Assembly: GCA_006384855.1 (NCBI GenBank)
Contig: VCJN01001509.1
Span: forward strand, 40,918-104,917
Direction: 5' to 3'
Length of the DNA stretch: 64,000 nucleotides
DNA from: Tetraselmis striata
Taxonomy: Eukaryota > Chlorophyta > Chlorodendrophyceae > Chlorodendrales > Chlorodendraceae
Shown: one piece after another, positions 52,558 through 60,959 of the stretch
Position numbering within the stretch: the first letter of the stretch is position 1
How the letters are laid out: every line of letters starts with the position of its first letter
Position numbers and translations under genes: made by a program
Notes under the pieces: generated by a model
Seen by the model: the letters and a program-made list of their open reading frames with translations, nothing else
Told to the model about the DNA's origin: nothing
Databases searched by the model: none

Positions 52558-53240
52558 TAGCCCTCCCTACGTGACGGGCGGCACATGTGCAGCAGAGGGG
52601 CAGTGAGGAGAACGCTTGTAACTTCTTTGACAGGGAAAAGCTCGACAAACCCCCGTGTGCGTTCATGCAACTGGTCCTAAGGAGCACGACGGGCGAAAAC
52701 GGCCACGCAAACGGGGATGGCGATGGAGGCATGTTCATCCCCGTGGCAGCTAGTGGGTGAGTGAGTGCATGGTTGCGAGCCACACCCAACCCAAACCCAC
52801 CTGGAGGTGCCGGTCTCGCAGGCAGACGGGGCGCCCTCGGCGCCTATGCTCCCACCTACATGTCGGTCAACGCTATGGGTGCACTACCCTGGAAGGGCGC
52901 TGGTCGAGAGCGGGTAGCTGGTGCGCACGGTGGGCCGGGCCAGGATGGCCTTGCAATGGGTGAGGCGGTTGGGCGGGGCGTCTCGCTGACGCGGCTTTTT
53001 ACACTCGTGTCCCGCGCGCGCGCGATATTAAAATGTCCGCGCGTATTATAGCGGAAATTTGCTGTGCGCTGCTTTTGGACGACTACTCATCGCGCTCCAC
53101 TGTTACATCGCGCACTCCGGCTTGTTGCGTAGCCATAGCGAAATATCTCTTATGGCGACCCTATTAAGCGTTGACATGACGAGGACACATTTCGCAAACA
53201 TTTGCTACAAAATACTAATTCGGCCGTAGATACCCCTTGC

Positions 53241-54442
53241 TTGACATGGAATGGGTCGCGTAACCCCCTTTTTTTGGATGAGAAATACCTGAGCCGTGGC
53301 GGTAGCCGTAGCCGTGCACTGTACTTTCCACTACATCGCACTATATCAATTAACACCTGAGCGGTTACTGTCCAACGGGCGAAATGTTACAAAAAAATGG
53401 CCCCATTTGTTCGAAGCTGACGTGGCACAAAGCGGACATCCCTGGGGGTCGCACAGCCATTTCTCAACAAAGCCCTCCCCCCCCCCCCCCCCCCCCCCCT
53501 CTACCTTATTGTTGGAGCCCCGTAGGTCGTCGGTCGGTTGCGCGCACCTCAAGCGCGTCTCGCTCGCCGAGTCATGCCGACATGCTGTCGTTGCTGTCGT
53601 TTGTGGTTTTCAAACCAGCTTCGACGGGACACATCACCATGTCACACCGCACACCTCGCCACCTCGTCGCACCCACTCAGCCTCGATTTGACTATCGTCA
53701 TCAAATATCCGCAATAATTGGGGACACATCCACCGCAGATGAGGCTCGTGCTGCCACGCTCGAGCGAGAAAAGGCGAGTGCTCTCGCTTTCCTGGGAGTC
53801 ATCCCCGTCCACGCAAACGACTCAGCAGGCGGTCGCGCTGCTCCGCCAGTTTTAAACCAAGCGGTGGCAGCGCGCCAAGAACGCGCCAACGCCGAAGAAG
53901 AGCACGGGCTGGAGTCCTGGTTCCGAGCTGTTGGCGCCAACTTGCAAGTCGGTTTTGTCGGAGAAAGCGACGTCGACTGGGTTGTTCCCTGGGCAGCCAT
54001 AGGCCGCGCTAGACTCATAGTCAGCCAAGTCAGCCAACTTGGCGATACACGAGAGAATTATCACCACTAGATAGCGGGATGGGCGCGACCTTGCCTTCGC
54101 CCATGCTCTGCTGGACGAGAGCAGCACCACCGAATACCGAGCAGCAAGGCAAAAGCCCCACGCGGAAAGCCACGACTAGCGTCACGAGGCACATCGCCAT
54201 GTTCATGCGACATTATGTGTCTGGATCTTTCGCCGAGGGCGCCATGGCGACTAAACTTCCGGGGAGAGGCAGTGCAAGCGTAGGGGTGCCGTGTTGGCGG
54301 TAGTCGAGAGGGCGCATCGGGCGGAGCGGTTGGCTTAATTATTAGCTTTGAGTTTGAAATGGCTGAAACTCACGCGCGTTGGGACGCGCCGGCGACGCGC
54401 GGGGGGTCCACGGGCGCGCGGATACCGGGAGTGGCGAAATAT
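53241..54442 (+). other. Unclassified region with a possible plus-strand ORF (53384-54070)
   Basis: The ORF crosses a C23 tract at 53477-53499, so its N-terminal part is unreliable. From about 53700 it reads QISAIIGDTSTADEARAATL, then ERANAEEEHGLESWFRAVGA, ending at 54070; the composition is compatible with a helical protein. No domain recognised. Nothing else is visible. Confidence 0.25.
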
Positions 54443-54567
54443 TCCGTATTTCAAAAATGAGTCTGGTTTTGCCAAAAAGGTCGCGCAGGCTGTTTTACAC
54501 GGTCAAGAGCCGAAATTGGCAGGATGGTTTAGCGAAAGCGTGGAGGGAAAACGGAGTCAGGGGGGGG

Positions 54568-54759
54568 GCGCTGCGTGGAACGCAGCGAAAATTGGAAGAT
54601 GGCAGGCTCAGCTGTTCTGGCTGCTTTTATGTCTACTCGTGCTGCACCCAAAAAGGGCGCAACAACAGATGCCTAGTTCCCGTACCACTGAGCAGCACTT
54701 GTAGCTAAAAAGCGGTTAGGTCAAGGAGGGAAACCCCATAAACTAGTTTAGATCATTTC
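54568..54759. repeat. Split direct repeat A2 of the recombinase element
   Basis: Nearly identical to 57485-57675, with single-base differences such as AATTGG/AACTGG and CTAGTTCC/CTAATTCC. Similar sequence is also present in the decayed copy at about 10610-10800. Confidence 0.9.
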
Positions 54760-54834
54760 AAAGTTGAGTCTGGTTTTGCCAGTCTTGAGCGAACGGAGAG
54801 AGCGGTGGATTGACGGAGAAGAGGTAGCGCCAAG

Positions 54835-56461
54835 TCATGAAGGAGGCACTGGGAAGGCCACCGCTGCGGAGTCCTGTTGGACTTGGAAGTGGCGGAGGGG
54901 GGCGATGTGTCCAAAGAAGAACCATGCGCCAGGTGAAGGAAGAACGTTGGGGTCGATGTAGTCCAGAACGACGTCAGAGTTAGTGGCCCAACCGCCTTGG
55001 TAGCGAATGTGGGACAATAGCACTCCGATGGCGTTTGCTGCAGAAGCTGCGCCCTTGCGAAGACTGTGTGAAGTCCAGGAAGTGCCAGCAGGGGGGGGCA
55101 GCGTTGACTAGACTGATGGTTGCAGACAGCCAGTCCGACATTGTAGCCGCAGTCCAAGGTTTTGACTGCTCGGCCGCAGTGACAGCCCAGAAGTTTGATG
55201 TAGCCAAGCCAACAGTAACCAGGGGGACAGATTGGACGTTGTCGATGAAGTGGTGCAAGAGACGTGCCACTCGAGGGTGCTCGGACACTGGAAGGAGAAG
55301 TACGCGCAGGTCGTCGGGTCCCCGTCGGCTAGCGCGACCCTTCTCGCGGTACACTTGTAAGGTGATGTTGTAGGTGTCGACATGCACATCTCGCACTCGA
55401 CAGGAGACGCCAGTGAGGCCCCTGGCGAAGAACATGAAGTTGACAACCGAGGCCAAGAGGGCTCGGAAGTCGGGGTGGTACTCTGGGTAAGGAGCAGACA
55501 CAATTAGCTCGGCCTTTGTGACGAAGCGGTAGGCTACATCCGCAGGCAGAGAGACACGCAAAGGGGCAGCGTCCAGCCGGCGCTGACGCAGCATCAGCCC
55601 ACGCCTTGCTGAAGTTAGGTGTAGACTGTCCTTGGCGATGGGGACGAGGTTGTGCAGCTCGAAGAACGTGTTAATTGCGGACAGGTAGGGTTGCAGCGAC
55701 TTAGCTGCGATGTGCCCTCGCTCCCCGATCCAGGCAACATACCGAACGACAGTAGCAGTAGTCGCCTCCAGCGGACTGATGTTCTCAGAGTCGTGGCAGA
55801 ACTCCGCGAATTGAGACAGTCTGCCGGCGTAGCTCTTGAGTGTTTGAGCGCTGAGGGAGCTTGAGAGCAGGTCGAGCGTCCGCTGGCCCAGCTCGTCCGA
55901 GCCTAACGCATCCTGCAGCCGGGATCGCAATGACGCAGCCCACGGGGCGACAGCTGCGGGCTCGTCAATTACGTACGTGCGTCGTTTTACCGACAGAGTT
56001 CCACCAGTACGACTACTCTTCGCAAAGTACTCGGCAGCAGCGGTTAGGTTTTCGGCGGTTGGCCGGTAGCTGCTGGACGGGTTTGCAGTAGCTTCAGTAC
56101 GGGTTTGCGGGGCTAGGTTCAGGTAAGAGGGCCGCCCCGCGCGCCCTTCGCGCTCGTAGCGCCTGTCCCGTGCATAACGTACACGCGCGAAACTTGGTCG
56201 TTGCGAACCAGTTGTGACACGCAGGGTAACAACCGATGGACGCAGCGATGGAATGGTACGGGAGGCGGTTGGTTGAACCGCCATGTGCAGGTGTGCGGAT
56301 GGTTGAGCCGCACTCGGCTGTAGCTGTAAGATACGCCGCACCGAGGAAGGTCTAAATGAAGTCTGTAAGGTGAGGGGGTCAGGTCCTGACACAGGGCGCT
56401 CATCTCGCCGTTGTGCTGCAAGGGTGCGTCTTGCGGCGGTCACCGAAAGGTGGCCTCGCAA
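54835..56461 (-). CDS. Tyrosine recombinase (one homopolymer indel)
   Basis: From 56461 the N-terminal third is an Arg/Ser/Pro-rich linker. The SAM-like core-binding domain follows (TLKSYAGRLSQFAEFC, VVRYVAWIGERGHIAAKSLQ), then the catalytic domain with FMFFARGLTGVSCRVRDVHV (catalytic Arg region) and VYREKGRASRRGPDDLRVLL. The frame then slips at a G8 run (55091-55098). In the frame that continues past it the strand reads SHSLRKGAASAANAIG (H-x-x-R), IRYQGGWATNSDVV (G-W) and LDYIDPN (Tyr nucleophile). The whole R...HxxR...W...Y signature is therefore present apart from one extra base. Copy 1 at the same place lacks the homopolymer run, supporting an indel or sequencing error rather than an intron. 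Confidence 0.85.
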
Positions 56462-56479
56462 AGCTCCAGCAGCTCCGGC

Positions 56480-57372
56480 GAAAGGCGCCCTACACCGTCA
56501 CTCGTGCTCACCTTCGCGGCCACGTCCACGCCCGCCGCCACGTCCTCGCCCACGCCCGCGACCTGCAGCTGCAGCTGCTACTCGGGCAGTAGCGGTTGCC
56601 TTTGCGCTGCTGGCAACGGTCGCTTCGAAGACGCGACGCTCGTAGTCCTTCATGAGGTCCCCAAAAATCGCGGAACCCAGATGCTCCGAAGCATGCTGAA
56701 AATGCTAGGCTCGCAGCACGGCCAGAACACCTTGGTCACCGTGCACACGCTTGATCTCATTTAGCTTCCGCATGAAAGCCATACGAAAACGAAACGCCTT
56801 GTCGATGGCCTCGGCGTGATTCCGAGCTCTCGCGAGGTAGGGGTGAAGTCCTGGTTAGCGGCAGGGACGTAAGGTAGCAGCTCGTCGAGAGCCACGAAAA
56901 GTGCGGCCATGTGGGCCCCGAAACACGACATCCACAAATACTCCTCCTGGGCCGGCAGACGCCGGTCGTCCTGCTTGAGGTACTCGTTCGTTAGGTCGGT
57001 GCTCAGGGGGAAGAGTCCAGGCACTCGGCTGACCGGTCGAACGGCCTCGTAACCAGACTCTGCTCTCTGCAGTAGCTCTGGCACCGCGAGGTAGTCGTCC
57101 TCGGCACTCACGGATTTTGCTCCGACACGGCCGCTCTGGGCTAGCTCTAGCAAGTCGGGGCGCTCTGCGGCTCCCCCGCTGCCTGTCGGCTGTCCCGCGA
57201 AGCGCTGCCCGGAGCCGGAGCCATGTGCCCCTTCCCCATCAACAACGTGATCACGAGCCGTCAATTGTGCCACAGCTGTAGCTAACTCTCGCAGTAATGA
57301 AGACTGGGCCCTCATATCTGCGTTCAGCGACTCCAACGTAGGCTCGGCGACGGGTTCTTCTCCATCTGGCAT
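56480..57372 (-). CDS. Gag-like ORF of the recombinase element (one frameshift)
   Basis: The ATG at 57370-57372 opens MPDGEEPVAEPTLESLNADM with a short coiled coil (RAQSSLLRELATAVAQLTAR), a Gly/Ser linker and a conserved-looking segment with DDYLAVPELLQRAESGYEAV and EYLWMSCFGAHMAALFVALD. Near 56845 the frame shifts by one base, after which AEAIDKAFRFRMAFMRKLNE and LAVLRAEHFQHASEHLGSAI continue plausibly, ending in a Gly/Arg-rich tail (RGRGRGGGRGRGREGEHE) that could bind RNA. No zinc knuckle is visible. Its place directly upstream of the recombinase fits the gag of YR retroelements. Confidence 0.6.
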
Positions 57373-57484
57373 GGTAACGCACGGACGTACGGACGAGAAT
57401 ATCACACTCGGGTGGTGAGCCGGGTGTGGTCTTGAACAACCTGGGGTGACCTTGCTCGCAACTGGTTACGAGACAGTTTTTACA

Positions 57485-57675
57485 GCGCTGCGTGGAACGC
57501 AGCGAAAACTGGAAGATGGTAGGCTCAGCTGTTCTGGCTGCTTTTATGTCTACTCGTGCTGCACCCAAAAAGGGCGCAACAACAGATGCCTAATTCCCGT
57601 ACCACTGAGCAGCACTTGTAGCTAAAAAGCGGTTAGGTCAAGGAGGGAAACCCCATAAACTGTTTAGATCATTTC
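57485..57675. repeat. Split direct repeat A1 of the recombinase element
   Basis: In element orientation this is the 5' copy, about 110 bp upstream of the gag-like start codon at 57372. It likely contains the promoter. Confidence 0.9.
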
Positions 57676-57690
57676 TGAAATACGGGAACT

Positions 57691-58006
57691 CCCGCTGGGG
57701 CAGCTCCTGCCGAATGCTGACGTGAAGCGGCAGCGCGGGAGTTAACAGGGCGGCAACCGATAGTCAGGTATTTGTTATCCAATTTTTTATCTATAAATAC
57801 AAGGGGGTATGAAGTGGTATAAAGTCGCTAGTATTTCTGAACAGTAGTCGGGTCGCAACGGGGCGTTGGCGTGCCCCCTCGCGGCACGCCAAGGCGCACA
57901 CAAGGTGACTTGAGCTGTGCGCCCGCCACCCCTCCTGCCTGCGGAGTGGAGCCCCATGATATAAGTGCGGCTTCCTGACAGATAACGGCACCAATACCCG
58001 TCGAAA
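57691..58006 (+). promoter_or_regulatory. Upstream region of the NXPE-like gene with TATA-like box
   Basis: TATAAATA lies at 57792-57799, about 207 bp before the start codon at 58007, in a local AT-rich patch. The recombinase element ends just upstream, so part of the promoter may be element-derived. No other site can be supported. Confidence 0.4.
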
Positions 58007-59572
58007 ATGGGTTGGGTCATGAATTATGGAGTCTGGAGGCCCGTCCTCCTGCTGCTCTGCGTCAGCCTCGCGTGGCGTCCCGCCGACGCCTCCATCACGC
58101 AGGCCAGTTACGCCCCCGTGGCTCTGACCAGCGTAACAGGCTTGCCGCCGCAGCTGTGTCGCCCGGAGCTGGACCTGCCCGCTCGGATATCCGGGCTCGC
58201 CGTCTCCGAACTTCCAGAGAGCGTCTCGGGTAACACCGGGGCGGCCGCGAGCTTCACGTTTTACGTGTCACAGGGCGAGCACGGCCGCCCAGTCGCCGGA
58301 GTGACTTTCTCGTTCCGCTGGATTGGCCCTTCCCTCTTGCCTGTGACTGTCGCAGAGACCGGGGCGGGGCACTACCGCGCCGAATTCACGGCACTGGATC
58401 CGGGGGACTACCAGCTGGAGGGGTGGCTGATGTGGGAGAATCACCAGCAAGCATGGGGTCCAGTGTTGGAGGAGCCAGGAGAGCTGAAGGCGTTTTTCAC
58501 GGACTTGAGATCAGAGCCGCGCATACGGAACCAGCACAAGACGGTAATATTTCGGCGTTTAGGACGCACTCAGGGTGAATTCGGACGAGAAGAATGGCTC
58601 GCTCGCCTGCGCGTGGAGGGCAGCCCGCTTGCGGCTGCGGCTACATGCCAGTCTGTGCACTTCGCGCCAGACGTCTCCCCCATGGTTGGCCGCTGGCTGA
58701 GTCCGGTTAAAGGCACAAATTCCGATGTGGTGCGGGCAGCTAGCCACGGGAGGTGGGCCTTCCACAAGTGGCGGCCAGCATTGTGCCAAGTGGAGCCGCG
58801 TAACCCAAAGGAACTGGGACAATGCCTCAGACAGCGCAACGTACGCCTGATTCTCATTGGCGACTCACACACCGAACGGCTAAGCGACGCCCTGCTGTCT
58901 ACTGGGAAAACCATCGCCTCTAGGGTGGACTTTCGAAAGTCGCTTGCAGTCATTGGGGCGCGAGGAGGAAGTGCCGGCAACGCAAGGTACCAATGGCCCC
59001 GGAAGCTGTCGCCAGCCATTGCACCACTTTTGAAGAGTCCAAAGAAGGCATTGCGCTTTTTAAAGGGCCGGCAACCTGCCAGCCATTTGCTGCTGCAGTT
59101 CGGGCACCACGACCTCAGGGATTCCTCTGCTGGGCTCTTTGTCCACGACATCCGCTGGATGCTCAACGCCACATTTCACCGGCTCGTCGAGGCGTCCTGG
59201 AGGGGCACGTTCATATGGAAGACACTGCCGGCGTACAGCTACAGGAGAGATAGGTACGCAGCAACTGAGTTCCGGACGAACGAGAAGATTGAATGGGCAA
59301 GCGGGCAGATCCTGGCATTCCTAAAGGAGCTGACCCAGGCAATGGAGCTGCCGTTTAAGGTGCGGGTGCTGGACATGCTGGCAATCAGTCTCCCCCGTTT
59401 CTCAGAATCCGTTGACACCCACCACTACCTAGCTGACAGCAACCTGCCACTGGGCGCAAGGTCCACCTACCACTCCTTGAGCTGGCCGAAATGGGGAAAT
59501 GATATAGGAGTGACCGAGCTGCAGTTGCTTGCGAACCTCTTATGTGGAGGTGATGCCGAAAAAAAAACATAA
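58007..59572 (+). CDS. NXPE/PC-esterase-like secreted or Golgi protein (521 aa)
   Basis: Single open frame from MGWVMNYG to a TAA at 59570-59572. A signal peptide or membrane anchor spans about residues 11-29 (RPVLLLLCVSLAWRPADA). Residues about 75-165 resemble an Ig/filamin-like beta-sandwich (AGHYRAEFTALDPGDYQLEG), as in NXPE proteins. The C-terminal half is a GDSL/PC-esterase-type domain: LILIGDSHTERL with S287, and D470-x2-H473 (VDTHHY) near the end, the G-D-S and D-x-x-H pair that forms the catalytic triad in the TBL/NXPE superfamily. A role in O-acylation or deacylation of glycans in the secretory pathway is inferred from family. It has no intron, unlike the CACTA gene, so it may be a retrocopy. 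Confidence 0.85.
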   Translation: MGWVMNYGVWRPVLLLLCVSLAWRPADASITQASYAPVALTSVTGLPPQLCRPELDLPARISGLAVSELPESVSGNTGAAASFTFYVSQGEHGRPVAGVTFSFRWIGPSLLPVTVAETGAGHYRAEFTALDPGDYQLEGWLMWENHQQAWGPVLEEPGELKAFFTDLRSEPRIRNQHKTVIFRRLGRTQGEFGREEWLARLRVEGSPLAAAATCQSVHFAPDVSPMVGRWLSPVKGTNSDVVRAASHGRWAFHKWRPALCQVEPRNPKELGQCLRQRNVRLILIGDSHTERLSDALLSTGKTIASRVDFRKSLAVIGARGGSAGNARYQWPRKLSPAIAPLLKSPKKALRFLKGRQPASHLLLQFGHHDLRDSSAGLFVHDIRWMLNATFHRLVEASWRGTFIWKTLPAYSYRRDRYAATEFRTNEKIEWASGQILAFLKELTQAMELPFKVRVLDMLAISLPRFSESVDTHHYLADSNLPLGARSTYHSLSWPKWGNDIGVTELQLLANLLCGGDAEKKT

Positions 59573-59625
59573 TGGCAAAAAAAAATCGAATGCTGTTGAT
59601 GCATGTATTACGATCAGCAAGGATT

Positions 59626-59631
59626 AATAAA
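59626..59631 (+). terminator. Candidate polyadenylation signal AATAAA
   Basis: AATAAA lies 54 bp after the stop codon of the NXPE-like gene. Adenine runs occur just before it at 59560-59568 and 59576-59585. Chlorophycean algae usually use TGTAA, so the choice of signal would be informative if transcripts confirm it. Confidence 0.4.
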
Positions 59632-60071
59632 TGCCACACTGCCTTCTGGGTTACATTCCTGGCTCTTGCCCAGTCGGAACCAATTCCGTGGGAGTGACAC
59701 CAACATCCAGAAACATGTGTTTTGAACACATGGTAAAGTCGGCGTGGATAGGTTATCATTTCCCTCTGGCTAGCATGGCTGGTGCAGAATTGCCACTGGG
59801 CGGCAGCGGGGTATTGTCCCTTATCCATGCATTTCTCTCCCACCCTATTTATACCACTCTACATTGCTCTACGGGTGCCAACGCACTTTGAAGGACGAGA
59901 ATATTTGCTGTAGAAATTGGTGTGCCGGCAAATTGTTCTTATCACCGTGATGGATCCGTGGTTATCTCGTGTGATATTGATCCAGAAATGGCATGGCACG
60001 CTCTTACAAAATGCATTCTTCCAAGTGCGCGGCACCCGTATGGCTAATTGTATGTTTCCCTATCTTCCTTG

Positions 60072-60073
<2 letters not shown>

Positions 60074-60117
<44 letters not shown>

Positions 60118-60132
60118 AACACACACACATGT
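60074..60132. repeat. (CT)n-(CA)n microsatellite
   Basis: An uninterrupted CT dinucleotide run to about 60106 changes directly into an almost perfect CA run to about 60132 with one interruption. Short ORFs through it are simple-sequence artefacts. Confidence 0.95.
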
Positions 60133-60959
60133 CGCCGCGGCGATAAGATGCATTGGCTCTGCCTCACGTTTACACTGGAGGGGGGGGGGGGGAGGGGAGG
60201 GTTGCAATTCTTGTACTCATGTTGAACCAAAGAGATAACCCGTACGTAGCGATACCAGTAGGGATTACTATTTGTAGAGGGTAGTCGCTACGTGTTTTCT
60301 TCGATCACAGCGTCACGACTGCTCAGCACGACGTGTTGCAGCCACCATCTTCAGCCGCCCGCCCGCACGCCGTGCCCCACGGCTGCAAGATCGCCGTGGG
60401 CGCAATATGCGTGGCAGTATGGGGGATGGGTCGGTGATCTCCCAGCAGCTCAGCCTACCGGAAGGGGCGGCAGCGCTACCGTTAGGTACAAGCACCGTGG
60501 CTCGGCAGCGCGCCAATGCTGGGCCCGTCCGCCGCAATACACCGGCACCAGCAGCAGGTGAGCGTCCCTGCACGGCGCTTGGCGTCCGACTCAAAACAGT
60601 GATGTATACGTCTGCGTGCTGCACTTCTGCGCTGCACAATCAATGCAGACATGAGCCCCGCTTCATAATCACCTAATCATTGTAGCTACATTTTTTTCTA
60701 ATAATTCTTGGTCTTGAGCCTCTGTTGCCTCATCCTTCATCTCTGCAGAAAACCGGTGTGGCCCTGGCCCACAGGCCACCACCAAACATGCCTTTCTGAA
60801 GAGATCATGAGGCAGTGTGTTGGTAACCTCACGGGGGGGCGGTTACATGGGTGTGTAAGAGAGATTCTGCCACTGAGTAACAGCGGTGTCTGTGAAGACG
60901 CCGGTGCACTCCCATTGGTCCAGTGAAGAAGTAGTTAGAGGGTAGGAGTTAGAAGTAGT

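Larger units (their letters stand above)
49703..53065. mobile_element. Unclassified DNA transposon X, copy 2 (both ends)
   Basis: The insertion splits CACTA copy C, and comparison with copy B fixes its limits. Left end ACAGCGCAGTTCCGG with CGGACATTTTAACG further in; right end in reverse complement ACAGCAAATTTCCGC with CGGACATTTTAATATCG, an imperfect inverted repeat of about 45 bp. GCGC flanks both sides (49699-49702 and 53066-53069), a possible 4-bp duplication but weak because the flanks are GC-rich. It has two genes that converge: one on the plus strand (50030 to about 51527) and one on the minus strand (start 52557). The superfamily is not recognised. Confidence 0.7.
47900..53240 (-). mobile_element. 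CACTA transposon copy C (left part, right-truncated, interrupted)
   Basis: It begins CACTAGGCACCCGGACCTCT at 47900, a diverged version of the copy B terminus, and aligns to copy B 38133-40420 over 47900-49702 and to 40440-40610 over 53066-53240. The gap is filled by the X element. The 39826-40120 segment of copy B, including the G24 tract, is absent. No right terminus was found; homology stops near 53240. Exon remnants such as GRYYQAGKCPPSNVMFEGEE (48678-48902) show more decay than copy B. Confidence 0.82.
54443..57690 (-). mobile_element. Tyrosine-recombinase element with split direct repeats, copy 2
   Basis: A 191-bp repeat lies at 57485-57675 and 54568-54759 in the same orientation. A second, shorter repeat (TGAGTCTGGTTTTGCCA) lies at 54458-54473 and 54766-54782. 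In minus-strand sense the order is A1-ORFs-B1-A2-B2, the split-direct-repeat layout of PAT/Ngaro-type retroelements. The outermost ends also form a short imperfect inverted repeat (TTCCGTATTTCAAAAATGA versus TTCCCGTATTTCAGAAATGA). Between them lie a gag-like ORF and a recombinase but no reverse transcriptase or RNase H, so the copy is either non-autonomous or an unusual layout. Confidence 0.75.
59573..60959. other. 3' flank and intergenic DNA, no gene recognised
   Basis: Contains a CT tract passing into a CA tract (60074-60132) and a G-rich run near 60181-60199. Short ORFs at 60292-60676 on both strands are Pro/Ala/Arg-rich and show no domain. Just before the DIRS-like remnant there is a small tandem repeat of AGAAGTAGTT at about 60945-60975. 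Confidence 0.5.
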
